Assembly (NCBI RefSeq): GCF_900100045.1
Contig: NZ_FNEA01000028.1
Location: 1 to 54,300, forward strand
Source: Paracoccus denitrificans
GTDB lineage: Bacteria; Pseudomonadota; Alphaproteobacteria; Rhodobacterales; Rhodobacteraceae
Reading direction: 5' to 3'
DNA length: 54,300 nt
Of this stretch, positions 1-8,211 are shown piece after piece. Within the stretch, counting starts at the first letter, position 1. Each line of letters opens with the position of its first letter. The notes beneath the pieces are model-generated. The model saw nothing but the letters and a program-made list of their open reading frames with translations, had not been told where the DNA came from and ran no database searches. Position numbers and translations under genes: made by a program.

Positions 1-399
1 GCAAGTCCATGTTGACATGGTCGAACTCGATTCCCAGCCGCTTGACGCCGGGGGTCAGCTGCCGCACCGCGCGGAAATAATTGTCGCGCCGCCAATCGGT
101 ATAGGTGACGTTGCCGCCAAAGCTGCGCCGCCACGGCTGACCGCCATCGATGCCGGCGCTGATGGTGGTCGCCGCGTCCTGGGTGATGACCATGCCGTAT
201 TTGCGGCCGAAATAGCAGTAGAGCCAGCCCGAATAATAGTTGATGCAGTGATACGAGGTGAACAGTGCCGCATCGACGCCGTTCCCGGCCATCCAGCGGC
301 GCATGTCGTCCTGGCGCCGCTGCATCTCGGCATCCGAGAAAGGGGAAAATCCTTATCGCCATTATGCCATTCCATGACATGAAGCATGTCGTCGGTCAT
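1..399 (-). pseudogene. creatinase (creatine amidinohydrolase), N-terminal part, frameshifted
   Basis: Creatinase hydrolyses creatine to sarcosine and urea and is a cytoplasmic pita-bread-fold enzyme of about 400 residues. Translation from ATG at 399 starts MTDDMLHVMEWHNGDK. After a frame change the other frame reads DAEMQRRQDDMRRWMAGNG, then SYHCINYYSGWLYCYFGRK and GIDGGQPWRRSFGGN, which I recognise as the creatinase N-terminal domain. The change falls at the run AAAA (346-349, plus strand); one more A would restore KDFSPFSDAE. A good ribosome site (GGAGGA, 7 bases upstream) supports the start. The gene leaves the window at base 1, so the catalytic C-terminal domain is not seen. The frameshift is in a homopolymer, so a sequencing error is as likely as a real lesion. 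Confidence 0.85.
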
Positions 400-1208
400 G
401 AGATCCGTCCTCCGTCGGTTTCCTGACGACGAGGCTATCCGCCGCTGCAGCGGGACTAAAATTTGTTTTGATAATCTCAGGATTTGGACGAATGAGGGGC
501 TGCGTCGAACTCTCGCAGCTGGCCAGCACCAGCTCAACACCGCAGCACCCCTTGTGCTGAAGCCTACCGTATCTGTCGAGAAGCCAACAGGAGCGCATGG
601 CACTCTTTCGCATCACACAAAGCCTGAGGATTACGGAGAAACATGAGTGCATGACTGCAAAAAAGAATGACGCAAGTTGAAAGCGCTTCAAGATATATGC
701 GGGACACCGCACCGGCATCACTTAAACCAGGGCTTGTCCATTTTCGCACCGACTTGGCGAGGAAAACCGTATAACCATGCTGGTCGAGTATGAAGAACTT
801 GCCTGGCCACCCTGTCCCTGTCACATCTCGATACTCGATGCCGCGCCTCCGGCACGGATGCGGGATTGCGTCGCACTCCTCGCTCTTTCTCCCTCGCCAG
901 ACACTCGGCCGCCTGCCGGGGCGTTTTATCCGTCTTGATCGGCCGTGCCGTCGATGATGCGATGCGCCTCGGCATCATGCCGATTCCGGGTCTTCGCGGC
1001 ATGAATGCGAGATTGCAACTTTTCCATCCCCGGCAGCGGGACGGCAGAGCATGCAGGGGGCCAGGATCAGCTTACCCCCTGCCTTGGCGATACGGGGCCG
1101 CTTTCGCGCGATCCTCGGATCGCCAGATCCTGACCGCCCCGCGACGGCGCGCCCAGTCGCTGATCGGTGCGCCCCGGATCGCACGGAAGCAACGCCGTCG
1201 CGCTTGTC
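400..1208. other. intergenic region, no supported gene
   Basis: About 0.8 kb between the creatinase start and the end of the ABC ATPase gene. Several short open frames exist on both strands, but none combines a ribosome site with a recognisable protein. A minus-strand frame around 740-840 (reading TGTGWPGKFFILDQHGYTVF) looks protein-like and could be a decayed gene remnant, but I cannot assign it. The creatinase promoter should lie just above position 400. Confidence 0.5.
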
Positions 1209-2315
1209 CTAGTTCAACCGCTCTCCGTTCTCGGGCGAGAAGTAGGACACTTTCGAGAGGTCGAAGGCGAGCGGAAACATCGCCCGCGCCCGAACCGCGC
1301 TTTCCGCGCGCAGCCGCGCCGTGACCGGCTTGCCGCCCAGATGGGTGACGGCAAAGGTATCCGCGCCCGCAGGCTCGACGATCTCGATCATCACCTCGCC
1401 GCCCGCGCCCTGCGCCAGCCCCGGCAGATGGGCGCTGCCGGTCGCTTCGTGGATATCCTCGGGACGGACGCCCAGGACGATCTCGGCCGGAAGCTGGCGC
1501 GCCACCGGGTCGGTGATGACCAGCGGCGCCGCACCCTCGCGCGCAATCTCGATGCGGGTCTGGCCGCCTTCGGAGCGCACCTGCGCCGGGATCAGGTTCA
1601 TCGCCGGGCTGCCCATGAAATCGGCCACGAACATGTTGGCCGGGCGGTTGTAGATTTCCGCCGGAGCGCCGATCTGCTGGATCACGCCGCCCTTCATCAC
1701 GACGATCTTGGTGGCCAGCGTCATTGCTTCGATCTGGTCATGGGTGACATAGACGATCGAGGCGTTCAGATCCTGGTGCAGCTTCTTGATCTCGGTCCGC
1801 ATGGACACGCGCAGCTTGGCGTCCAGATTGGACAGCGGCTCGTCGAACAGGAACAGCTTGGGATCGCGCACCAGCGCCCGGCCCATCGCCACCCGCTGGC
1901 GCTGCCCTCCCGACAACTGGCCGGGCTTGCGGGCCAAGAGCGGCTCGATCTGCAGTTGCCGGGCGACCTCGGCCAGTTTCGCGGCCTGCGTGGCCTTGTC
2001 CACGCCGCGCACCTGCATCCCGAAGGTGATGTTCCTGGCGACGCTCATCGTCGGGTAAAGCGCATAGGACTGGAACACCATGGCGATGTCCCGGTCCTTG
2101 GGCGACACGCCGGTCACGTCGCGCCCGCCGATGCGGATGGTGCCGCCGGTAATCGGCTCCAGCCCGGCGATGCAGTTGAGCAAGGTGGACTTGCCGCAGC
2201 CCGAGGGACCGACAAGGACCAGGAAATCGCCCGGCTCTATGCTGATGTTGATGTCATGCAGGATATGCGTGTCGCCATAGGCTTTCTGCAGATGGTCGAT
2301 TTCGAGGATCGGCAT
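1209..2315 (-). CDS. gtsD: sugar ABC transporter ATP-binding protein (GtsD/MalK/UgpC type)
   Basis: ATPase of an ABC sugar importer, 368 residues, the usual size of MalK-type subunits. Walker A GPSGCGKST is at residues 36-44, the Q-loop in FQSYALYP near 81, the ABC signature LSGGQ at 134-138, Walker B LFLFDEP at 154-160 and the switch histidine in VTHDQ. The C-terminal ~130 residues form the regulatory TOBE/OB region typical of this family (GVRPEDI motif). It starts three bases after the stop of the upstream permease gene, so it is the last gene of the four-gene operon gtsA-gtsB-gtsC-gtsD. The neighbouring binding protein points to glucose or mannose as substrate. MalK-type ATPases can serve several importers. 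Confidence 0.95.
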   Translation of the reverse strand: MPILEIDHLQKAYGDTHILHDINISIEPGDFLVLVGPSGCGKSTLLNCIAGLEPITGGTIRIGGRDVTGVSPKDRDIAMVFQSYALYPTMSVARNITFGMQVRGVDKATQAAKLAEVARQLQIEPLLARKPGQLSGGQRQRVAMGRALVRDPKLFLFDEPLSNLDAKLRVSMRTEIKKLHQDLNASIVYVTHDQIEAMTLATKIVVMKGGVIQQIGAPAEIYNRPANMFVADFMGSPAMNLIPAQVRSEGGQTRIEIAREGAAPLVITDPVARQLPAEIVLGVRPEDIHEATGSAHLPGLAQGAGGEVMIEIVEPAGADTFAVTHLGGKPVTARLRAESAVRARAMFPLAFDLSKVSYFSPENGERLN

Positions 2316-2318
2316 GGC

Positions 2319-3188
2319 TTATCCTTTCACGCTGCCGGCGGTCAGGCCGCGGATGAAGTATTTGCCGGCGATGACATAGACCAGCAACGTGGGCGCTGCC
2401 GCGATGATCGCGGCGGCCATGTCCACGTTGTAGGCTTTCACGCCGGTGGTGGAGTTGACGATGTTGTTCAGCGCGACCGTGACCGGCTGGCTGCCCGGCC
2501 CGCTGAAGCTGACGCCGAACAGGAAGTCGTTCCATATCTGCGTGAACTGCCAGATGACCGAAACGGTGATGATCGGCAGCGACAGGGGCAGGAAGATCGC
2601 AAAGAAGATCCGAAAGAACCCCGCCCCGTCCACCTTGGCCGCGCGCACCAGTTCCTGCGGGATGGTGACGTAGTAATTGCGGAAGAACAGCGTGGTGAAG
2701 CCGATCCCATAGATCACATGGACGAAGATCAGCCCCGGAATCGTCCCCGCGATGCCCATCAGCCCCAGCATCTGCGCCATCGGCAAGAGCACGACCTGAA
2801 ACGGGATGAAGCAGCCGAACAGGATCGCCGCGAAGAACAGGTTCGCACCCCTGAAGCGCCATTGCGCAAAGACATAGCCGTTCAGCGCGCCGACGATGGT
2901 CGAGATCGCGACCGCAGGCACCGCCATCAGCACCGAGTTCCAGAAGAACGGCCGCAGCCCCTGGCATTGCGTGCCCGCGCAGGCGCTGGACCAGGCCTCG
3001 GCCCAGGGGGCGAATGTCAGTTCGCGCGGCAGCGACAAGAGGCTGCCGGTGCGGATTTCCTCAAGGCTTTTCAGCGATGTGGTCAGCATCACGAACAGCG
3101 GCATCAGGTAGAACAGCGCGAACAGGATCAGGACCGCATAAAGGCCCCAACGCAGCATGGTGTTACTGGTCACGGCCTTACTTGTCAT
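2319..3188 (-). CDS. gtsC: sugar ABC transporter permease (GtsC/MalG type)
   Basis: Inner-membrane permease of 289 residues with about six hydrophobic segments. The conserved cytoplasmic EAA loop is visible as PQELVRAAKVDGAGFFRIFF about 100 residues from the C-terminus; this loop docks on the ATPase. The periplasmic stretch after the first membrane span is relatively long, as in MalG-type sugar permeases. The gene overlaps the end of the preceding permease gene by 11 bases and is followed after three bases by the ATPase gene, consistent with translational coupling in one operon. The transported sugar is inferred from the binding protein. Confidence 0.93.
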   Translation of the reverse strand: MTSKAVTSNTMLRWGLYAVLILFALFYLMPLFVMLTTSLKSLEEIRTGSLLSLPRELTFAPWAEAWSSACAGTQCQGLRPFFWNSVLMAVPAVAISTIVGALNGYVFAQWRFRGANLFFAAILFGCFIPFQVVLLPMAQMLGLMGIAGTIPGLIFVHVIYGIGFTTLFFRNYYVTIPQELVRAAKVDGAGFFRIFFAIFLPLSLPIITVSVIWQFTQIWNDFLFGVSFSGPGSQPVTVALNNIVNSTTGVKAYNVDMAAAIIAAAPTLLVYVIAGKYFIRGLTAGSVKG

Positions 3189-4050
3189 GGCGGGGCCTCA
3201 ATTCGCTATAGAGATAGGGAACGACGATGGCGAAGATCACCATCATCATGACCATCGCGCTTGCCGCCGCCTGACCCAGATCGCCGCGCGAGAACGCCAT
3301 CGCGTACATGTAGGTCGCAGGCAGGTCGGTCGCATAGCCGGGGCCGCCATTGGTAAGCGCGATCACCAGGTCGAACGCCTTGATCGCCAGATGCGCCAGC
3401 ACGATGAAGGCCGACAGGAAGATCGGCGCCATGGTCGGGATGATGATCGCGGAATAGATGCGGTGCGTCGGGATGCCGTCCACCTGCGCGGCCCGGATGA
3501 TCTCGGTATCGACCGAGCGCAGCCCGGCCAGGAACAGCGCCATCACGAAACCCGAGGCCTGCCAGACAGCGGCCAGCACGATGGTATAGATCGCCATCTC
3601 GGGGCGGATCAGCCAGTCGAAGGTGAAGTTCTCGAACCCCCAGCTTCGCACGGTGGCCTGAATGCCCAGACCGGGGTTCAGGATCCATTTCCACGCCGTC
3701 CCCGTCACGATCAGCGACAGCGCCATCGGATAAAGGTAGACGGTGCGCAGGACGCCCTCGGCACGGATCCTCTGGTCCAGAAAGATCGCCAGCATCAGCC
3801 CGATCACCATCGAGATCACGATGAACAGCCCGCCGAAGATGAACAGGTTGTCCATCGCCACATCCCAACGCGGCGCGGCGAACAGGCGCTCGTATTGTCC
3901 GATACCCTCGAATTCATAGCGCGGCATCAGGCGCGAGCGTGTCAGGCTGATCCAGGCAGTCCAGGCGATGAAGCCATAGACGAACACCAGAATCGCCACG
4001 AAAGACGGCGCCAAGACCAGCTTGGGCACGTTGCGTTCAAGCCATTCCAT
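3178..4050 (-). CDS. gtsB: sugar ABC transporter permease (GtsB/MalF type)
   Basis: First permease of the importer, 290 residues with about six membrane spans (first near residues 10-30) and an EAA-type loop reading EIIRAAQVDGIPTHRIYSAI. I chose ATG 4050 (MEWLERNVPK) because GGGGGA lies 8 bases upstream; the frame is open further upstream to 4083 but that start would sit inside the hairpin separating this gene from gtsA. It forms the heterodimeric membrane pore with the downstream permease. Confidence 0.92.
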   Translation of the reverse strand: MEWLERNVPKLVLAPSFVAILVFVYGFIAWTAWISLTRSRLMPRYEFEGIGQYERLFAAPRWDVAMDNLFIFGGLFIVISMVIGLMLAIFLDQRIRAEGVLRTVYLYPMALSLIVTGTAWKWILNPGLGIQATVRSWGFENFTFDWLIRPEMAIYTIVLAAVWQASGFVMALFLAGLRSVDTEIIRAAQVDGIPTHRIYSAIIIPTMAPIFLSAFIVLAHLAIKAFDLVIALTNGGPGYATDLPATYMYAMAFSRGDLGQAAASAMVMMMVIFAIVVPYLYSELRPRHDK

Positions 4051-4075
4051 TTCCCGATTTCCCCCAGAAAGGAAA

Positions 4076-4107
4076 CCCCGCACCCGGGCTTGCGGCCGGA
4101 TGCGGGG
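4076..4107 (-). promoter_or_regulatory. intercistronic hairpin between binding-protein and permease genes
   Basis: CCCCGCACCCGG and CCGGATGCGGGG (plus strand) form a 12-bp stem with one mismatch around an 8-base loop, in the gap between the stop of gtsA (4117) and the start of gtsB. No T-run follows on the transcribed strand. Such hairpins commonly protect the upstream message or reduce read-through, giving more binding protein than permease; that role is inferred. Confidence 0.65.
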
Positions 4108-4116
4108 CTGTCGGCC

Positions 4117-5358
4117 TTACATCGCGCTCGCGACGGCGTTGGCCAGTTGCTCCACGGCCTCGTCCGAGGTCATGTCGCTGTTGAAATGCGCCGTCACCAC
4201 ATCGGTGATCGCCCCGGCGGGCGCGCCGCGCAGCGCCATGCCATGCGCATAGGAGGGCAGCAGGGAACCGTTTTCCGCACCCGCATTCATCGCCTCGGCC
4301 GATTGCCGGGCGCAATCGTCGAACTCGTCCAGTGCCACGTCGGTGCGCGCGGGGATCGAGCCCTTGTTGAGGTTGAAGGTCTTCTGGAAGCCCTCGCCCA
4401 TGATCAGGCGGGCCAGCAGCGCCTGCCCCTGCTGGCGGTCATCGCCATCGACCTTGAAGAAGGCGAAGCTGTCGACGTTGTAGAGGAACCCGCCGCCGGG
4501 CGTCTCGGCACAGACGAAATCCACGCCCGGCTTCTTGTCGGCGGCCAGAAACTCGCCCTTGGCCCAGTCGCCCATGATCTGGAAGGCGGCCTCGCCGTTC
4601 ATCACCATCGCGGTCGCGAGGTTCCAGTCGCGCCCCGAGAAATTGTCGTCCACATAGCCGCGGATCACCCGCATCTGGTCGAACACCTGGCGCATGGTAT
4701 CCGAGTTCAGCGCCTGAGGGTCCAGGTCGACCAGCGCCTGCTGGTAGAATTCCGGCCCGCCCAGGCCCAGGACGACGGTCTCGAACACGGTCGCGTCCTG
4801 CCAGCTTTGCCCGCCATGGGCCAGAGGCGTCACGCCCGCCGCCTTCAGCGTCTCGGCAGCGGCGTTGAACTCCTCCCATGTGGTCGGCATCGCTATGCCA
4901 TGCTCGTCCAGGATCTGCTTGTTGCCCCAGATCCAGTTCACGCGATGGACGTTCACCGGCGCGGCGCACCATTGGCCTTCGCATTGCATGTGCTCGGCGA
5001 TGCGGACGGGCAGGACGGCTTCCCAGCCGTTTTCCTCGGCCACGGGACCGATATCGGCCAGCCCGGTTTCCTCGTACCATTCCTGAATGGCCGGGCCTTT
5101 CAACTGCACGGCGGTCGGCGCATTGCCCGACAGCACGCGGGCGCGCAGCGCGGTCATTGCTGCGTCGCCGCCCCCGCCCGCCACGGGCATGTCGGTCCAG
5201 CTGCCGCCCTCGGCTGCGAACTGCTCTTGCAGCACCGCGACGGAGCGCGCCTCGCCGCCCGAGGTCCACCAGTGCAGCACTTCGGCCTGCGGCTCGGCCA
5301 GCACCGGCCCGGCCAGCATCACGGCGGTCGACGCCGCCAGAAGGGGTTTCATGGTCAT
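4117..5358 (-). CDS. gtsA: glucose/mannose-type ABC transporter periplasmic binding protein
   Basis: Periplasmic solute-binding protein of 413 residues. It starts with a signal peptide (MTMKPLLAASTAVMLAGPVLA, cleavage after ALA expected) and continues with EVLHWWTSGGEA, APVNVHRVNWIWGN, PLAHGGQSWQDATVFE, GRDWNLATAMVMNGEA and FNLNKGSIPAR. These blocks match the glucose-binding GtsA group of Pseudomonas. Start ATG 5358 has GGGAGGA 6 bases upstream; an upstream in-frame start at 5442 would ruin the signal peptide. First gene of gtsABCD, transcribed away from a two-component pair. In Pseudomonas the GltR/GtrS pair controls and sits next to gtsABCD, and the layout here is the same. Glucose/mannose specificity is inferred from similarity. 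Confidence 0.92.
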   Translation of the reverse strand: MTMKPLLAASTAVMLAGPVLAEPQAEVLHWWTSGGEARSVAVLQEQFAAEGGSWTDMPVAGGGGDAAMTALRARVLSGNAPTAVQLKGPAIQEWYEETGLADIGPVAEENGWEAVLPVRIAEHMQCEGQWCAAPVNVHRVNWIWGNKQILDEHGIAMPTTWEEFNAAAETLKAAGVTPLAHGGQSWQDATVFETVVLGLGGPEFYQQALVDLDPQALNSDTMRQVFDQMRVIRGYVDDNFSGRDWNLATAMVMNGEAAFQIMGDWAKGEFLAADKKPGVDFVCAETPGGGFLYNVDSFAFFKVDGDDRQQGQALLARLIMGEGFQKTFNLNKGSIPARTDVALDEFDDCARQSAEAMNAGAENGSLLPSYAHGMALRGAPAGAITDVVTAHFNSDMTSDEAVEQLANAVASAM

Positions 5359-5528
5359 GGATCCTCCCAGATCTTGATCGCACGGACCTTGCAGGGACCG
5401 CGCCGTGAAAGGATCATGCCAAAGCCGCGGCCATTCGCGCAACGCAACACAGCCATGCGCAAGGCGGATTTCCCACCGTTATGTTACAAACTGTTACGAA
5501 GTGATATGTCGAAGGCCGGGAGGACGAC

Positions 5529-6233
5529 ATGAGCCTGCATCGCCTGCTTCTGGTCGAGGACGACGCCGAGATGGCGGCGATGCTGGCCGCCTATCTGCAA
5601 CGGCAGGGCTTTCATGTCAGCCGCGCCGACAGCCGCGCCGGCGCATTGGAGGCGCTGCGGGCGGGCCGGGTCGACCTGATCCTGCTGGACGTGTCGCTGG
5701 GCGAGGATGACGGCGTGCAGATCTGCGCCGAGATCCGCGCGGCGCAGGATGTGCCGATCGTCATGGTCTCGGCGCTGTCGGCGGATCATCAGCGCATGGC
5801 GGGCTACGAGGTTGGCGCGGACGATTACATCGCCAAGCCGTTCAACCCCGACCTGCTGCTGGCCCGCATCCGCGCCGTGCTGCGCCGCGCCCGCCGCGCG
5901 CCCAGCCTGACCCATCGCCGCCGCGACGCGATCCTGCGCTTTCAGGGCTGGCGCTATGACGCGCGGCGCGACGAGGTGACGGCGCCGGGCGGCTGGCAGG
6001 TCTCGCTGTCCTCACGCGAAACCGCATTGCTGCGCGTGTTTCTGGCCAACCCGCTGATCCCGCTGACGCGCGAGGAAATCGCCGCGGCGCTGGACCATGA
6101 CGAAGCCGCCGGGGGCCGGGCCATCGACATGCTGGTGGGCCGGCTGCGCCAGAAGACCGACCCGGCGCTGATCCGCACCGAGCGCGGCACCGGCTATGTG
6201 CTGGCGGCCGAGGTCAGCCGCGACGATGCTTAG
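5529..6233 (+). CDS. gltR: OmpR-family response regulator (GltR-like)
   Basis: Response regulator of 234 residues. The receiver domain has the acidic pair in LLVEDDAEM (residues 7-15), phospho-acceptor Asp54 in ILLDVSLGEDDG and conserved Lys103 in IAKPFNP. The C-terminal half is a winged-helix OmpR/PhoB DNA-binding domain (SSRETALLRVFLANPLIPLTREEI, then LRQKTDPALIRTERGTGYVL). Its stop overlaps the kinase start by 8 bases (ATGCTTAG), so the two are translated together. It is divergent from gtsABCD across about 170 bases, suggesting it regulates that operon as GltR does in Pseudomonas. The assignment to GltR rests on synteny; the protein family is certain. Confidence 0.9.
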   Translation: MSLHRLLLVEDDAEMAAMLAAYLQRQGFHVSRADSRAGALEALRAGRVDLILLDVSLGEDDGVQICAEIRAAQDVPIVMVSALSADHQRMAGYEVGADDYIAKPFNPDLLLARIRAVLRRARRAPSLTHRRRDAILRFQGWRYDARRDEVTAPGGWQVSLSSRETALLRVFLANPLIPLTREEIAAALDHDEAAGGRAIDMLVGRLRQKTDPALIRTERGTGYVLAAEVSRDDA

Positions 6234-7629
6234 CCGCCTCAGCCTGCGCTGGCTGGCCAGCCTGTGGGTGGTGCTGGCGATGGCGGCCGGGGGTGGCGGC
6301 GTCTGGCTGTGGATGGCCAGCCAAGCGGCTTGGCAGACGCATCTGGACCGCGCCTATATCGCCGGGCTGGCATTGCACGATTCACTGGAAAATCGCAGCG
6401 CCCTGCCGGCGGGCGTGACGATGGTGCAGCAGGGAGCCGCGCCCTCTCTGCCGAATGGATGGCGCGAGACGCTGCTGACGCTGACCGGCGGCGGGCGACC
6501 CGATCTGTCGCGCGGCGCGCGGCTGTCGATCCGGGTCCAATCGCCCGACATTCAATACCCGGTCGCCGAAGTGCAGAGCTTCGGCGGCGGTTCTCAGGCG
6601 GCGGGGCTGGCATCGGTCACGCGCACGCTGGCCCGGTTCTGCAGCACGCCCCGGCTGTTCGTGCAATTCGATACGGGGCCGTGGATGCGCATCGAGGGCG
6701 CCGCGATCTGGGGCTGCGACGCCGCGCCGCCGGATCGGCGGTTGCTGGCGGCGCTGGTGCTGGCGGGCGCGCTGATCCTGCTGCTGGGCTGGGTGGCCGA
6801 GGTCTCGGGCGCCTTCGCCGGCTTCGCCGCCGCGCTGCGCGACCACCGGGCGCGCAACGCCGCCCTGCCGGTGGGAGGCGTCGAGGAGTTGCGCCAGACC
6901 GCCGAGGCGGTGAACGCCTATGTCGCGCAGGACCGCGCCGCGCTGGAGAACCGCGCGCTGGTGCTGTCGGGTGTCAGCCACGATCTGGGCACCCCCGCCA
7001 CGCGGCTGCGGCTGCGCAGCACACTGATCGAGGATGATACCCTGCGCAGCAAGCTGGAGCACGATATCGACGAGATGACCACCATGATCGAAGGCGTGCT
7101 GACCTATACCCGCGCCGAGATCGGGGCCGAGCCGTTCCGGCAACTCTCTCTGACCTCTCTGGCCGAGGCGGTGGTGGCCGATTATCAGGACGTGGACATG
7201 CCCGTGCGGCTTGTCCCCGCGCCGATCCGGGCCGCCCGCGCGGGAACGTTGTTTGCCCGCAGCCGCCGCCAGCCGGTCGAGACCCACGCCATCCTGATGC
7301 GCGGCCAGCCCACCTCGCTGCGCCGCGCGCTGTCGAACCTGATCGACAATGCGCTGAAATACGGGCGCGAGGCCGAGGTGATGGTGGATGGCGATGCGGA
7401 TGACGCGTGGATCACCGTCACCGATCGCGGCTCGGTGTTGACGGAAGAAGATCTCGCCCGCCTGACCGGCGCCTTCCAGCGGGGCGGCAATGCGGGCACG
7501 GCCCCGGGTGTCGGGCTGGGGCTGGCCATCGTCTCGACCATCGCCGCGCAGCATGGCGGGCGGCTGGAATTCTTCCGGGCCGATCAGGGGCTTGCGGCGA
7601 AACTGGTGCTGTGCCGCCGGTGGGCCTGA
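6226..7629 (+). CDS. gtrS: sensor histidine kinase (GtrS-like partner)
   Basis: Membrane sensor kinase of 467 residues. A first membrane segment lies at about residues 10-28, a periplasmic sensor region follows to about 178, and a second span at about 182-202. The dimerisation/H-box reads SGVSHDLGTPATR with phospho-acceptor His252. The N-box is LSNLIDNALKYG and the G2 box GVGLGLAIV. The H-box has Gly where most EnvZ-type kinases have Arg (HDLRTP), and the G1 box reads DRGSV rather than DxGxG, so the ATP-binding part is somewhat divergent. I placed the start at 6226, overlapping the regulator stop. The signal sensed is unknown; GtrS of Pseudomonas senses sugar acids. Confidence 0.85.
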   Translation: MLSRLSLRWLASLWVVLAMAAGGGGVWLWMASQAAWQTHLDRAYIAGLALHDSLENRSALPAGVTMVQQGAAPSLPNGWRETLLTLTGGGRPDLSRGARLSIRVQSPDIQYPVAEVQSFGGGSQAAGLASVTRTLARFCSTPRLFVQFDTGPWMRIEGAAIWGCDAAPPDRRLLAALVLAGALILLLGWVAEVSGAFAGFAAALRDHRARNAALPVGGVEELRQTAEAVNAYVAQDRAALENRALVLSGVSHDLGTPATRLRLRSTLIEDDTLRSKLEHDIDEMTTMIEGVLTYTRAEIGAEPFRQLSLTSLAEAVVADYQDVDMPVRLVPAPIRAARAGTLFARSRRQPVETHAILMRGQPTSLRRALSNLIDNALKYGREAEVMVDGDADDAWITVTDRGSVLTEEDLARLTGAFQRGGNAGTAPGVGLGLAIVSTIAAQHGGRLEFFRADQGLAAKLVLCRRWA

Positions 7630-7669
7630 CCGGACGTGACGCGAACCTTGCCTGAAACTCGCCCCCAGG

Positions 7670-8210
7670 TCATGTTGACGAATGGCGGAGCCAGAGGCGG
7701 ATCGAGGTCATGTCGATGAAGTCCAGGAAGCTTTCGGCGGTCTTGCCATGGCGGGTTGCGACGCGGCGGGCGTGCCTCGGCTTGTTGCAGCAGCGCTCGA
7801 CGAGGTTGCGCAGCCGGTAGAGGGTGCGATCCATCGCCACGCGCACTTGCGGGTCTTGCGCATCGGGATGACGGGCACCACGTTGTGCGCCTCCATGGCT
7901 TTGCGAACGTTGTCGGAGTCATGGCCGCGATCCGCCAGCGGGACGCTGGGCTCGGGCTGATTGTCGGCCATGACCGGATCGAAGCCCAGATAGTCCGATA
8001 TCTGCCCCGGCGCGATCTCCGACCTCATGGGCAGGCCCGCGCCGTTGACGCGGAGGTGGACCTTGGTCGTGAAGTGGAAGGTGGTTAAGAAGACGATCCA
8101 GTGGATCGTTTTCCCGCCGAACGCTCTTGAACGGCCGAAACTCTGCCGCGGAGCCCCCCTTTGCGCCCTCTGCCCGACGATGAGCGCGAACCACGGTGCT
8201 GTCGCACCAT
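7670..8210 (-). pseudogene. IS5-type transposase remnant
   Basis: Minus-strand coding remnants of an IS5-superfamily DDE transposase. The order is DSTVVRAHRRAEGAKGG, then TTKVHLRVNGAGLPMRSEIAPGQ, then ADRGHDSDNVRKAMEAHNVV and, after a frame change near 7845, YRLRNLVERCC and LDFIDMTSIRLWLRHSST before a TGA at 7670-7672. The pieces are in at least two frames, and a foreign-looking stretch carrying a 17-bp palindrome interrupts the middle, so no active enzyme can be made. The N-terminal part is missing where moeA sequence begins (about 8210). Confidence 0.85.
8093..8109. repeat. 17-bp palindrome inside transposase remnant
   Basis: ACGATCCA-G-TGGATCGT is a perfect palindrome around one central base, flanked by A/T-rich AAG and TTT. 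It lies where the IS5-type reading frame is interrupted by non-homologous sequence. It resembles a small dispersed palindromic unit inserted in the gene; whether other copies exist cannot be told from this window. Confidence 0.55.
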
Positions 8211-8211
8211 C

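Noticed and set aside
1167..3251. Very long plus-strand open frame opposite the gtsCD genes (694 codons)
   Set aside because: It is rich in Arg, His, Gln and Asp and has no family features. It mirrors the codon pattern of the real genes on the minus strand.
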